In this document: positions 1-8,433 of the stretch, piece after piece
Layout: every line of letters starts with the position of its first letter
Numbering within the stretch: the first letter of the stretch is position 1
Notes under the pieces: model-generated
Databases searched by the model: none
What the model was told of the DNA's origin: nothing
What the model saw: only the letters and a program-made list of their open reading frames with translations
Program-made: the position numbers and the translations under genes
From: Planctomycetales bacterium 71-10
Lineage (GTDB): Bacteria; Planctomycetota; Planctomycetia; Isosphaerales; Isosphaeraceae
Reading direction: 5' to 3'
NCBI GenBank assembly: GCA_001898385.1
Contig: MKTT01000108.1
Span: 22,659 to 86,658 of the forward strand
Length of the DNA: 64,000 bases

Positions 1-81
1 GCGGTCCGTTACGATCGGGGCGGGCGGCCCCGCCGACCCGGCTTGACCTCTCCGCTCCGTTATCCCGGGATCGGCGTCGCG

Positions 82-1311
82 ATGCAAGCGTTCGAGGCCA
101 CCAGCCACTATTTCGACCAGGCCGCCAGGCTCCTCGACCTGTCCGAGAACATCCGGACCCTCCTCATCACGCCCGACCGCGAGGTCCGGGTGGAGGTGGT
201 CATCGAGATGGACTCCGGCCGCCTGGGCAACTTCCTGGGCTACCGCGTCCAGCACGACAACTCGCGGGGGCCGTTCAAGGGGGGGCTGCGCTACCACCCC
301 AAGGTCGACGACGACGAGGCCCGCTCGCTCGCCAGCCTGATGACCTGGAAGACGGCGCTGGTCGACATCCCCTTCGGCGGCGCCAAGGGGGGGATCAACT
401 GCGACCCGACCGCGCTCTCCAAGGCCGAGATGGAGCGCCTCACGCGCCGATTCACCGAGAAGATCCACGACGTCATCGGCCCGGTGAAGGACATCCCCGC
501 GCCCGACATGGGGACCGACGCCCAGGTGATGGCCTGGATCATGAACGAGTATGGCAAGTACGCCGGATTCACCCCCGCCGTGGTGACCGGCAAGCCGGTC
601 GAGCTGCACGGCTCGGCCGGGCGCGAGGCCGCCACCGGCTACGGCGTGGCGATCGTCGCCCGCGAGATGCTCGGCCGCATGGGCCGGACGATCGGCGGGT
701 CGACGTTCGCGATCCAGGGTTTCGGAAACGTCGGCAGCTTCACGGCGCGGTTCCTGGCGAAAGAAGGCGCGAAGATCGTCGCCGTCTCCGACGCCTACGG
801 CGGCCTCCGGAACCCGGAAGGGATCGACGTGGAGGCGCTGGCGCACCACGTCTCGACCGCGCGCAAGGTGGTCGGCTTCGAGGGGGCCCGCCCCTGCTCC
901 AACGAGGAGCTGATGCGATCGGAGGTCGACGTCCTGATCCCCGCGGCGCTCGGGGGCGTCTTCGACAGGGCGGCGGCCGAGGCCGTCCGCGCCCGGTTGA
1001 TCGTGGAGGCGGCCAACGGCCCGACCTGGCCCGAGGCCGACGAGGTCTTCAACGCCCGCGGCATCCCCGTCGTCCCCGACATCCTCGCCAACGCCGGCGG
1101 CGTGATCGTCAGCTACTTCGAATGGGTCCAGAACCTCCAGAACTTCCGCTGGCCGCTCGAACAGGTCCAGCGCGAGGAAGAAAAGAAGCTGGTCGACGCC
1201 TTCCACGACATCCACGACCTGGCGACGCGCAAGAAGCTCTCGATGCGCACCGCCGCGTTCTACCGGGCCATCGCCCGCGTCGGCCGGGCCCACGCCCTCG
1301 CCGGCATCTGA
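82..1311 (+). CDS. gdhA: Glu/Leu/Phe/Val dehydrogenase family protein, probably glutamate dehydrogenase
   Basis: Interconverts glutamate and 2-oxoglutarate plus ammonia with NAD(P), linking nitrogen and carbon metabolism in the cytoplasm. The 409-residue protein shows the family landmarks in order: K66 in FKGGLR, K90 in MTWK, the glycine-rich GGAKGG with K102, catalytic D142 in PAPDMGTD, then the Rossmann loop QGFGNVG near 212-218. Length matches the ~410-residue hexameric class. A TTG at 43 would add 13 residues, but the ATG at 82 aligns better with where family members begin; neither has a strong ribosome-binding site. Leucine or phenylalanine dehydrogenase is the alternative. The neighbour downstream is purB, 35 bases away and co-directional. 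Confidence 0.9.
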   Translation: MQAFEATSHYFDQAARLLDLSENIRTLLITPDREVRVEVVIEMDSGRLGNFLGYRVQHDNSRGPFKGGLRYHPKVDDDEARSLASLMTWKTALVDIPFGGAKGGINCDPTALSKAEMERLTRRFTEKIHDVIGPVKDIPAPDMGTDAQVMAWIMNEYGKYAGFTPAVVTGKPVELHGSAGREAATGYGVAIVAREMLGRMGRTIGGSTFAIQGFGNVGSFTARFLAKEGAKIVAVSDAYGGLRNPEGIDVEALAHHVSTARKVVGFEGARPCSNEELMRSEVDVLIPAALGGVFDRAAAEAVRARLIVEAANGPTWPEADEVFNARGIPVVPDILANAGGVIVSYFEWVQNLQNFRWPLEQVQREEEKKLVDAFHDIHDLATRKKLSMRTAAFYRAIARVGRAHALAGI

Positions 1312-1346
1312 CCCCGCCCCCCCTCCCTCACGCCCTCGGCCGACGC

Positions 1347-2777
1347 ATGAAAGACTATCAGACGTACGACAACCCCCTCATCGAACGCTACGCCGGCCGC
1401 AAGATGGCCCGCCTCTGGTCGCCGCAGGTCAAGTTCTCCACCTGGCGCAAGCTGTGGGTCGCGCTGGCCGAGGCCGAGAAGGCCCTGGGGCTGAACATCA
1501 CGGACGACCAGATCGCCGCGATGAAGGGGGCCGTCGACGCCATCGACTTCCCCGCCGCCGAGGCCTACGAGCGCCGGTTCCGCCACGACGTGATGGCCCA
1601 CGTCCACGCCTTCGGCGACGCCGCGCCGGCCGCCCGCGCGATCGTCCACCTCGGCGCCACGAGCTGCTACGTCACCGACAACACCGACCTGATCCTGACC
1701 CGCGAGGCCCTCGAACTCGTCCGCGACAAGCTCGTCGGGGCGATCCTGGCTTTGGCCGACTTCGCGGCGCGGTACAAGGACCTCCCCTGCCTGGGCTACA
1801 CCCACTTCCAGCCGGCGCAGCTCGTGACGGTCGGCAAGCGGGCGACGCTCTGGTGCTACGAGCTGATCCTGGACCTGGGCGAGGTCGAGCGCCGGCTGGC
1901 CGACCTGCGGTTCCTGGGCGTGAAGGGGACCACGGGCACGCAGGCCAGCTTCCTCGCCCTGTTCGACGGCGACCACGCCAAGGTGCGCGAGCTGGACGCT
2001 CGCGTCGCCGCGGCGTTCGGGTTCGAGAAGACGTACGCCGTCTCCGGCCAGACGTATTCCCGCAAGGTCGATTCGCTGACGGTGGCCAGCCTGGCGTCGA
2101 TCGCCGAGTCGGCCCACCGCTTCGGCATGGACCTGCGGCTGCTGGCCCACGAGCGGGAAGTCGAGGAGCCGTTCGAGGCCGAGCAGATCGGCTCGTCGGC
2201 CATGGCCTACAAGCGCAACCCGATGCGGGCCGAGCGGATGTGCTCGCTGGCGCGCTACGTCATGAGCCAGGTGCCGGGGATCGCCGACACGGCCGGGACG
2301 CAGTGGCTGGAGCGGACCCTGGACGACAGCGCGATCCGTCGGCTGATCCTCCCGCAGGCGTTCCTGGGGATCGACGCCGTCCTGACCCTCTACAACAACG
2401 TGGTCCCCGGGATGGTCGTCCACCCGCCGATCATCGCGAAGCACGTCGCCGAGCAATTGCCTTTCATGGCGACGGAGAATCTGCTGATGGCCGCCGTGCA
2501 GGCCGGCGGCGACCGCCAGGAGCTGCACGAGCGGATCCGCGTCCACTCGATGGACGCCGCGGCCGGCCTCAAGGCGGGCGGCGAGTCCAACGACCTGATC
2601 GGCCGCCTCAAGGCCGATCCGGCCTTCCCCGGGCTCGACTTCGACGCCGTCATGGACCCGTCGAAGTTCACCGGCCGCTCGGCCGTGCAGGTCGACGAGT
2701 TCATCGCCGGGGAGGTCGACCCGATCCGCCGCCGCTACGCCGGGCTCGCCGCCGAGGACGCCGAGGTCCGCGTCTGA
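1347..2777 (+). CDS. purB: Adenylosuccinate lyase
   Basis: Fumarate-lyase superfamily enzyme that cleaves SAICAR and adenylosuccinate, serving two steps of purine synthesis. At 476 residues it is closer in length to animal-type ADSL than to the ~430-residue Bacillus type. The signature loop GSSAMAYKRNPMRAE begins near residue 282 and an upstream TSCYVTDNTD segment supplies active-site residues. The open frame extends upstream to 1122 inside gdhA, but the ATG at 1347 starts the characteristic MKDYQTYDNPL N-terminus. purL and purQ lie 6-10 kb downstream on the same strand, so purine genes are loosely grouped rather than in one operon. Confidence 0.93.
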   Translation: MKDYQTYDNPLIERYAGRKMARLWSPQVKFSTWRKLWVALAEAEKALGLNITDDQIAAMKGAVDAIDFPAAEAYERRFRHDVMAHVHAFGDAAPAARAIVHLGATSCYVTDNTDLILTREALELVRDKLVGAILALADFAARYKDLPCLGYTHFQPAQLVTVGKRATLWCYELILDLGEVERRLADLRFLGVKGTTGTQASFLALFDGDHAKVRELDARVAAAFGFEKTYAVSGQTYSRKVDSLTVASLASIAESAHRFGMDLRLLAHEREVEEPFEAEQIGSSAMAYKRNPMRAERMCSLARYVMSQVPGIADTAGTQWLERTLDDSAIRRLILPQAFLGIDAVLTLYNNVVPGMVVHPPIIAKHVAEQLPFMATENLLMAAVQAGGDRQELHERIRVHSMDAAAGLKAGGESNDLIGRLKADPAFPGLDFDAVMDPSKFTGRSAVQVDEFIAGEVDPIRRRYAGLAAEDAEVRV

Positions 2778-2900
2778 TCGAGCCTCCTCGTTCTCGCGGC
2801 GCGCGACGATCGCCTAGATTCCCTTACAAATCGGCGGAGTCGGCCCGGGGTCGGTCCCGGTCCGACGGCCGCCTTCCCGGGGATCGAGGCGGAGGTCGCG

Positions 2901-3539
2901 ATGCGAGCGGAGATTCATCGGCGCGGACGGCGACATGCGGCCGTGGGCCTGGACATGCTGGAAGGCCGCCGGCTGCTGTCGAGCCTGCGCGCATCGTGGG
3001 CTTCCCATCACGGCGCGACCGCTTCGGTCCGCCGCGTCGAGGTCCCCCGGCCGACGGCCGACCGTTGGTCCTGGATGGCCGACACCTACTGGTACGTCCC
3101 GACGCCCAACCTGGCCGCGGTCGTCTACGAGCCGACCTCGGGCGCGTTGACCCCCCTGGCCGACCAGACCGTCTTCCACATCTCGGGCTATCGCCGCGGC
3201 TACTTCTGGGGCGAGACCGTGGCCCAGTTCGGCTCGAACGCGCCGAGCAGTTCCGCCCTCGTGGGGTCGGTGACGCCCCAGGGCCGCGTCCTGCTGTCGT
3301 TCACCTCGACGTCGGGTGCCACGACCACGGGCTACGGCGTGATGGCCCGCAGCCGCGCGGGGTGGACGATGGAGAACCAGATGTTCTCAAGCGCGAGCGG
3401 CGGCCAGATCGGCCACTGGGCCTACATGGTGCAGACCCGGCCCGGCATGGCGAGTTGGCGTTCGCTCCCGTCCGTCGGCGTCTCGGTGCCGACGTTCCTG
3501 TCGAACTACTCCGGGCCGACGCCGACGCCCATCGCCTGA
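2901..3539 (+). CDS. Hypothetical exported-type protein with LEGRRLL N-terminal motif
   Basis: No function is recognised. The 212-residue product starts with a basic stretch followed by MLEGRRLLSSL near residues 19-29. This resembles the short Planctomycetota N-terminal motif known as LEPR-XLL, found at the start of many surface or exported proteins of the phylum. The rest is rich in Ser, Thr, Gly and aromatic residues, with no cysteine and no membrane segment, consistent with a small beta-rich extracytoplasmic protein. The start is supported by GGAGG about six bases upstream of the ATG. It converges on rpsU, with a strong hairpin between the two genes. Confidence 0.72.
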   Translation: MRAEIHRRGRRHAAVGLDMLEGRRLLSSLRASWASHHGATASVRRVEVPRPTADRWSWMADTYWYVPTPNLAAVVYEPTSGALTPLADQTVFHISGYRRGYFWGETVAQFGSNAPSSSALVGSVTPQGRVLLSFTSTSGATTTGYGVMARSRAGWTMENQMFSSASGGQIGHWAYMVQTRPGMASWRSLPSVGVSVPTFLSNYSGPTPTPIA

Positions 3540-3611
3540 ATGATCCTCGACGAACCGGGACGGGCAGGCCGATCGCACGCCGCCTCTCCGTTCGTTCCCG
3601 CGGAAAAGCAC

Positions 3612-3660
3612 GACGCCCGGCCGTCGCGAGGGCATGTCTCCCTCGCGACGGCCGGGCGTC
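3612..3660 (-). terminator. 21-bp perfect hairpin between convergent genes, terminator of rpsU
   Basis: The arms 3612-3632 and 3640-3660 are perfect reverse complements around a 7-base loop. Read on the minus strand the hairpin starts 23 bases after the rpsU stop and is followed by a short T run (gcttttcc). It also lies 72 bases past the stop of the plus-strand gene, so it may end transcription from both sides. Confidence 0.75.
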
Positions 3661-3683
3661 AAATTCTCAGGCGGCGGATCGAC

Positions 3684-3878
3684 TTAGACCCGGGACCCCT
3701 GGTGCTGGCGGGCCTTGCGGAGGCGCTTCAGCTCCTCGCGACGGCGGCGCTCGCTCGGCTTCTCGTAATACGCCTTGCGACGCATCTCCTTGCGGAGGCC
3801 GCTGCGCTCGCAGAGCTTGCGGAACCGACGGACGGCTTCCTGGATCGACTCCCCCGCACGAACCCGTAGCTTCACCAC
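3684..3878 (-). CDS. rpsU: 30S ribosomal protein bS21
   Basis: Small basic protein of the 30S platform near the anti-Shine-Dalgarno region of 16S rRNA. The 64 residues match bS21 closely: an acidic and hydrophobic N-terminus (VKLRVRAGESIQEAVRRFRK), then the GLRKEMRRKAYYEKPSERRRREE block and a basic tail. The start is GTG at 3878, with a second GTG as codon 2. The gene is monocistronic, followed by a strong hairpin terminator. Confidence 0.95.
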   Translation of the reverse strand: MVKLRVRAGESIQEAVRRFRKLCERSGLRKEMRRKAYYEKPSERRRREELKRLRKARQHQGSRV

Positions 3879-4158
3879 GTTGGTCTACCCTCTTCCCTTT
3901 CGATGGATCGGACCGGTTTCGCCCTCCGAACCGGCGGCCGAGGATCACGCATGCGTCACGTCGGCCCGGCGAGGCCGCGAGCGGAGGGGCCGACGGCGGG
4001 GCGACCCCGGCGTTCAACCTCGCCTCCAACGTCTTCGCGACCGCACGGACCGGCGGGAAACCCAAAGTATATCCAGGGTTCGCGGCCCTGGCTAGTTCGG
4101 GTTCCGGCTCGACCGCGATTTCTCGTCTCGCCTCGGGCGGAGGCCGGTCGGCCGGGCG

Positions 4159-4353
4159 TCAGACGCCGGCCATCGCGGGTTCGGCGGAACGGCCGGCCGA
4201 CGCCTTGGCGAGGAGTTCCTCGCGGTAGACCTTGACGTGGCTCGGGGCCTCGATGCCCAGGCGGACCTGGCCGCCCTCGACCTTGACCACCGTGATCACG
4301 ATCCCGCCGTCGATGACGATCTTCTCGTTGACCTTGCGGCTCAGAACCAGCAT
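4159..4353 (-). CDS. csrA: Carbon storage regulator CsrA
   Basis: Dimeric RNA-binding post-transcriptional regulator that binds GGA motifs in leader RNAs. The 64-residue sequence has the conserved core MLVLSRKVNEKIVI, a central VRLGIEAP segment and the KVYREEL motif with R44, one of the two RNA-contact arginines, followed by a short variable tail. A strong GGAGGA lies nine bases upstream of the ATG. It stands alone on the minus strand, divergent from ispF across a 427-base gap. No target can be assigned from this sequence. Confidence 0.95.
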   Translation of the reverse strand: MLVLSRKVNEKIVIDGGIVITVVKVEGGQVRLGIEAPSHVKVYREELLAKASAGRSAEPAMAGV

Positions 4354-4780
4354 GGCATTCCTCCGTGCTCTTGGGCTGTAGCGTCTTGCGATCGGGTGAG
4401 CGTCCTTTGCCGGGCCCCGCGATGCGTTCCAGCGTCGTCTGGAGGCCCCCAGCCTTGGTCGCCGGTGATGTCAAGGACTATAAGCACCGAAAGTGCCATC
4501 GGTGACTCCCAGGCTCGCGGATTCGGACATAAATCGATTCGGGGATAGGAATAAAAAATTTCTCAAGGTCCCTTGCCGAACGACCGAATCTCTTGTCAAA
4601 AGTACAGCGGTTGAAACCTGGCTTCCCAAAATGTCGAATCGCCGCGGCAAAATGGGAACGGCCGGCGGGAACGGGCCCTGGGATGGTCAGTCGCCCGTGC
4701 AGCGTGTATCATCGCGTGCGCAAGCCGATGCCCAAGGGGGCGGCCGGCGTCGACCCGACGCTCCAGCAGAAAGCGGATCC
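4354..4780. other. Divergent intergenic region between csrA and ispF
   Basis: No gene is supported in these 427 bases. The middle (about 4545-4640) is clearly more A+T-rich than its surroundings and contains poly-A/T patches, as expected for the divergent promoters of csrA and ispF. I could not assign confident -35/-10 pairs: on the csrA strand a TATAGT and a TTGACA occur near 4470-4485, but not at promoter spacing. Confidence 0.4.
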
Positions 4781-5269
4781 GTGCGCGTAGGAATCGGTCA
4801 CGACACGCATCGCCTGGCGGAGGGCCGTCCGCTGATCCTGGGGGGCCTGCGGATCGAGCACGCGCTCGGGCTGGTGGGCCACTCCGACGCCGACGTCGTC
4901 TGCCACGCGCTGGCCGACGCCCTGCTGGGCGCGGCGGGGCTGGGGGACATCGGCGAGCACTACCCCGACACCGACCCGAAGTGGAGCGGGCTCGACAGCA
5001 CGAGGCTGCTCGCCGAGGTCGTCGGGCTCCTGGCCGCGGAGGGCTGGCGCCCGGTGAACGCGGACGTGATCGTCCACGCCCAGGCCCCCAAGCTCGGGCC
5101 CCACAAGGGGACGATGCGGGACAACTTGGCGCGGCTCCTGGGGCTCCCGGGGTCGGCCGTGAACGTCAAGGCCAAGACCGGCGAGCATGTCGGCCCCGTC
5201 GGCCGGGCCGAGGCGATCTGTTGCCACGCCGTCGTCCTGATCGAGCCCGCCCCCCCCGCCGGTCGTTGA
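4781..5269 (+). CDS. ispF: 2-C-methyl-D-erythritol 2,4-cyclodiphosphate synthase
   Basis: Cyclises CDP-ME 2-phosphate to MEcPP with loss of CMP in the MEP isoprenoid pathway. Starting at the GTG at 4781 gives 162 residues, with the metal ligands exactly at the Escherichia coli positions: D8 and H10 in GHDTH, and H42 in VCHALADAL. GDIGEHYPDTDP with D56 follows, and KAKTGEHVG occurs near the C-terminus. The frame is open upstream to 4493, but that extension is low-complexity and unlike IspF. ispE of the same pathway is at 14.8-15.7 kb on the other strand. The stop lies 36 bases before cysS. Confidence 0.95.
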   Translation: MRVGIGHDTHRLAEGRPLILGGLRIEHALGLVGHSDADVVCHALADALLGAAGLGDIGEHYPDTDPKWSGLDSTRLLAEVVGLLAAEGWRPVNADVIVHAQAPKLGPHKGTMRDNLARLLGLPGSAVNVKAKTGEHVGPVGRAEAICCHAVVLIEPAPPAGR

Positions 5270-5305
5270 AGGCCCCCCTCCCCCGCGAGCGAGAACGCTG
5301 ATCCC

Positions 5306-6760
5306 ATGGCGCTTCGAGTCTATAACACGCTGAGCCGGACCAAGGAGCCGTTCCAGACCGTCGCGCCGGGCGAGGTCGGCATGTACGTCTGCGGGCCGAC
5401 GGTCTATTCGAAGAGCCACATCGGCCACATGGTCGGCCCGGTGATCTTCGACACGGTCAAGCGCTACCTGACGTACCTCGGCTACAAGGTCTCCTGGGTC
5501 GTCAACATCACCGACGTCGACGACAAGCTGATCGTCCAGGCCCAGAAGGACGGGACCACCGTCAAGGCGCTGGCCGAGCAGGTCACGGCCGACTACCTGG
5601 ACTGCCTGGCGGCGCTCAACGTGACGGGCATCGACCACATGCCCCGCGCCACCGAGCACATCGGCGACATCATCGCGATCAACGAGGGGCTGATCGAGAA
5701 GGGCTTCGCCTACGCCTCGGGCGGCGACGTCTACTTCGACGTGTCGAAGGCCGACTCCTACGGCAAGCTCAGCCATCGCGACCCCGAGGAGTTGCAGGCC
5801 GGGGCCCGGATCGAGCCCTCCAGCCTGAAGCGGAACCCGGGCGACTTCGCGCTCTGGAAGGCGTCCAAGCCCGGCGAGCCCTCGTGGGAGAGCCCCTGGG
5901 GCCCGGGCCGGCCGGGATGGCACATCGAGTGCTCGGCCATGAGCCTCAAGATCCTGGGGAAGCACTTCGACATCCACGGCGGCGGCCTGGACCTGGTCTT
6001 CCCGCACCACGAGAACGAGCTGGTGCAGTCGGAGTCGTTCACCGGCGTCCCGTTCGCGTCCTACTGGATGCACAACGGCCTGCTGACCCGCGAGGGGCGG
6101 AAGATCAGCAAGTCCGACCCGGACACGATCGTCCTGATGGGCGACCTGCTGGCCGAGTACCAGCCCGACGCCATCCGGCTGCTGCTCCTCTCCAGCCACT
6201 ACCGCCGACCGATCGACTACGGCCCGACCCGCCTCGGCGAGATCGCCCGCAGCCTCGGGACGTTCCAGCACGCGTTCGACCGCTTCAAGGAACTGACCGG
6301 CGAGTCGTTCGACGCGCTGGAGGCCCCCTCGCGGCGGGCGGACGAGGTCTCCGCGCCGGCGGAGGTCGCCGAGCACCGCCGGGGCTTCCTGGAGGCGATG
6401 GACGACGACTTCAACACCGGCGGCGCCGTCGGCGAGCTGTTCGAGATCGTCCGCATCCTGAACCGCACGGCGGCCGGCCTCGCGCCGACGTCCGACCTGG
6501 CCGACTACCGGGCCGGGATGGTCGTCCTGAAGGAGTTGACCAACATCCTCGGCCTGTTCGCGAAGCCCCCCGAGAAGGCCGCCGCGAACGACGCGCTCAC
6601 CGGCGACCTGATGGCCCTGCTCATCGACCTGCGGGCCCGGCTCCGCAAGGAGAAGCAGTACGCCCTGGCCGACGAGGTGCGCAACCGCCTGACGGCCCTG
6701 GGCGTCACGCTCGAAGACGGCCCCGAGGGGACGCGCTGGCGGGTCGAGCCGAAGCGCTGA
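5306..6760 (+). CDS. cysS: Cysteinyl-tRNA synthetase
   Basis: Class I aminoacyl-tRNA synthetase that charges tRNA-Cys. The 484-residue protein has the zinc ligand C29 in MYVCGPTVY, HIGH at 38-41, HIECSAMS and FPHHENE zinc-site segments in the middle, and KISKS at 266-270, followed by the helical anticodon-binding C-terminus. Length and order are standard. It follows ispF closely and precedes ruvC by 54 bases; that gap holds a small 7-bp hairpin (gggcggc/gccgccc) without a T run. Confidence 0.97.
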   Translation: MALRVYNTLSRTKEPFQTVAPGEVGMYVCGPTVYSKSHIGHMVGPVIFDTVKRYLTYLGYKVSWVVNITDVDDKLIVQAQKDGTTVKALAEQVTADYLDCLAALNVTGIDHMPRATEHIGDIIAINEGLIEKGFAYASGGDVYFDVSKADSYGKLSHRDPEELQAGARIEPSSLKRNPGDFALWKASKPGEPSWESPWGPGRPGWHIECSAMSLKILGKHFDIHGGGLDLVFPHHENELVQSESFTGVPFASYWMHNGLLTREGRKISKSDPDTIVLMGDLLAEYQPDAIRLLLLSSHYRRPIDYGPTRLGEIARSLGTFQHAFDRFKELTGESFDALEAPSRRADEVSAPAEVAEHRRGFLEAMDDDFNTGGAVGELFEIVRILNRTAAGLAPTSDLADYRAGMVVLKELTNILGLFAKPPEKAAANDALTGDLMALLIDLRARLRKEKQYALADEVRNRLTALGVTLEDGPEGTRWRVEPKR

Positions 6761-6814
6761 GTTCCCGAAAGGGCGGCAGGAAGCCGCCCGACCCCGGACG
6801 AAGGAGTCGATCCC

Positions 6815-7369
6815 ATGACCGGACGGGAGTGCGAATCCGAAGCCGGCGACGTCCCGCCCAAGGTCTGGGGCCGCGTCGTCGGGATCGACCCCGGGCTGAA
6901 CGTGACGGGCTACGCGGTGGTCGACCCCGGCCCGAGGGGGGCGATCGTGGTCGAGGCCGGGGTGATCCGGCCCGGCTCCTCGGACCGGGCGCTGGGGCAG
7001 CGGCTGGACCACCTGTACCGGAACGTCCTGGAACTGCTGACCGCCTATCCGCCGGGCGCGCTGGCGTTGGAGAAGGTCCACAGCCACGCCAAGTTCCCGC
7101 GCACGGCGATCCTCATGGGCCACGCCCGGGGGGTGATCGTGCTGGCGGCGGCGTCGAAGGGCATCCCCGTCTTCGGCTACGCCGCCGCCCGGGTGAAGAA
7201 GACGCTCACCGGCTCCGGCCGCGCGCCCAAGGACCAGATGCAGCGTGCCATCCAGACGGAACTCGGCCTGGCCGAGCCCCCCGAGCCCCACGACGTCGCC
7301 GACGCCTGCGCCCTGGCGCTGTGCCACTACCAGATCGGCCGGACGCTCCGGGGCCTGAAGGGGCTCTGA
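6815..7369 (+). CDS. ruvC: Crossover junction endodeoxyribonuclease RuvC
   Basis: Holliday-junction resolvase with an RNase H-like fold. The first catalytic aspartate is D25 in VVGIDPGLNVTGYAVV, the glutamate lies in ALALEKVH, and the C-terminal acidic pair is in HDVADACALAL. The KTLTGSGRAPKDQMQ segment is also typical. At 184 residues it is slightly long, owing to a ~20-residue N-terminal extension. AAGGAG upstream of the ATG supports the start. ruvA and ruvB are not in the window. Confidence 0.95.
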   Translation: MTGRECESEAGDVPPKVWGRVVGIDPGLNVTGYAVVDPGPRGAIVVEAGVIRPGSSDRALGQRLDHLYRNVLELLTAYPPGALALEKVHSHAKFPRTAILMGHARGVIVLAAASKGIPVFGYAAARVKKTLTGSGRAPKDQMQRAIQTELGLAEPPEPHDVADACALALCHYQIGRTLRGLKGL

Positions 7370-7522
7370 GGTCAGGCCGTCGGGGGCGGGTTCGCGGGCT
7401 TGGCCTCGTTTCGCGCCCGACGGCTCGCTAAGATGGTAAGATCGAAGTCGGGTAGGTGCGGCCGGATCTCGCGGCCCCGCCCCGATCGTGCGGTTCCGCC
7501 ATCCCGGGGCGAGGGACGAGAC

Positions 7523-8392
7523 TTGGAGCGATTGGGGACGGTGGCGGTCGTGGGTGTCGGCCTGATCGGCGGATCGATCGGCATGGCCCTTCGCGCGCGG
7601 GGCCTCGCCCGCGAGGTCGTGGGGGTCGGCCGGGACATGGCCCGGCTCGAAGAGGCCCGGGGCCACGGCGCCATCGACCGGGCGACCGTGGACATGGCGA
7701 GCGGCCTCGCCGAGGCCGACGTGGTGGTGGTCTGCACGCCCGTCGGCCGCGTCGCCGAGGACGTGCGCCGGGCTTCCGAGATCGCCCCCCGATCGGCCCT
7801 GATCACCGACGCCGGCAGCACCAAGCGGACCATCGTCGAGGCCGTCGAGAAGTCCCCGCGCGCCGCCGAGATGTTCGTCGCCGCCCACCCTATGGCGGGC
7901 TCCGAGAAGACCGGCGCGGCGCACGCGCGGGCCGACCTGTATCAGGATCGCGTCTGCGTCCTGACGCCGTCGCCCCGGACGCCCCGCGGCCTGGTGGGAA
8001 GGGCGCGCGAGTTCTGGTCGAGCCTGGGCTGCCGGACCGTCGAGATGGGGCCGGCCGAGCACGACGAGGTGGTGGCCTTCACCAGCCACCTGCCGCACGC
8101 CCTGGCCGCCTCGCTCGCCGGCTCCGTCCCGGCCGACTGGCACGCCCTCGCCGCCGGGGCGTTCCGCGACGTGACGCGCGTCGCCGGGGCCGACACGGAG
8201 CTGTGGACGGCCATCTTCCGCGAGAACCGCGGTCCGCTGATGAACGCGATCGGCAAGCTCCAGGACCGGCTGTCGGCCCTCAAATACGCCCTGATGACCG
8301 ACGACGAGGAATCGATCCGCCGCTGGTGGGGGGACGCCCGCGCCCGCCGCGCCCTGTTCGAATCCCGGCAGCCGCCCGCCCCGCATTCGTAA
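7523..8392 (+). CDS. tyrA: Prephenate dehydrogenase family protein
   Basis: Probably oxidatively decarboxylates prephenate (or dehydrogenates arogenate) toward tyrosine. The dinucleotide loop VGVGLIGGSIG is followed by a CTPVGR segment, a DAGSTKR motif, AAHPMAGSEKTG and the helical dimerisation half with FTSHLPH. The substrate (prephenate or arogenate) cannot be decided here. I chose the TTG at 7523, preceded by the purine-rich GAGGGACGAG, because it gives 289 residues with the Rossmann fold near the N-terminus. Alternative in-frame starts at 7400 (TTG) and 7433 (ATG) would add a basic, non-conserved leader. purL follows after 41 bases. Confidence 0.88.
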   Translation: MERLGTVAVVGVGLIGGSIGMALRARGLAREVVGVGRDMARLEEARGHGAIDRATVDMASGLAEADVVVVCTPVGRVAEDVRRASEIAPRSALITDAGSTKRTIVEAVEKSPRAAEMFVAAHPMAGSEKTGAAHARADLYQDRVCVLTPSPRTPRGLVGRAREFWSSLGCRTVEMGPAEHDEVVAFTSHLPHALAASLAGSVPADWHALAAGAFRDVTRVAGADTELWTAIFRENRGPLMNAIGKLQDRLSALKYALMTDDEESIRRWWGDARARRALFESRQPPAPHS

Positions 8393-8433
8393 TTGGACGT
8401 TCGAAAGACCGACCCCTTGTGTTGAAGTCAAAC

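Noticed and set aside
1454..4228. 924-codon plus-strand open frame overlapping purB and running to csrA
   Set aside because: Alternate frame of purB followed by Arg/Pro/Gly-rich translation across genes on the other strand; no family similarity.
4709..8431. 1,240-codon minus-strand open frame
   Set aside because: It lies antisense to ispF, cysS, ruvC and tyrA, all with clear motifs. Its translation is low-complexity and Arg/Gly/Asp-rich. Long antisense frames are expected in very GC-rich DNA.
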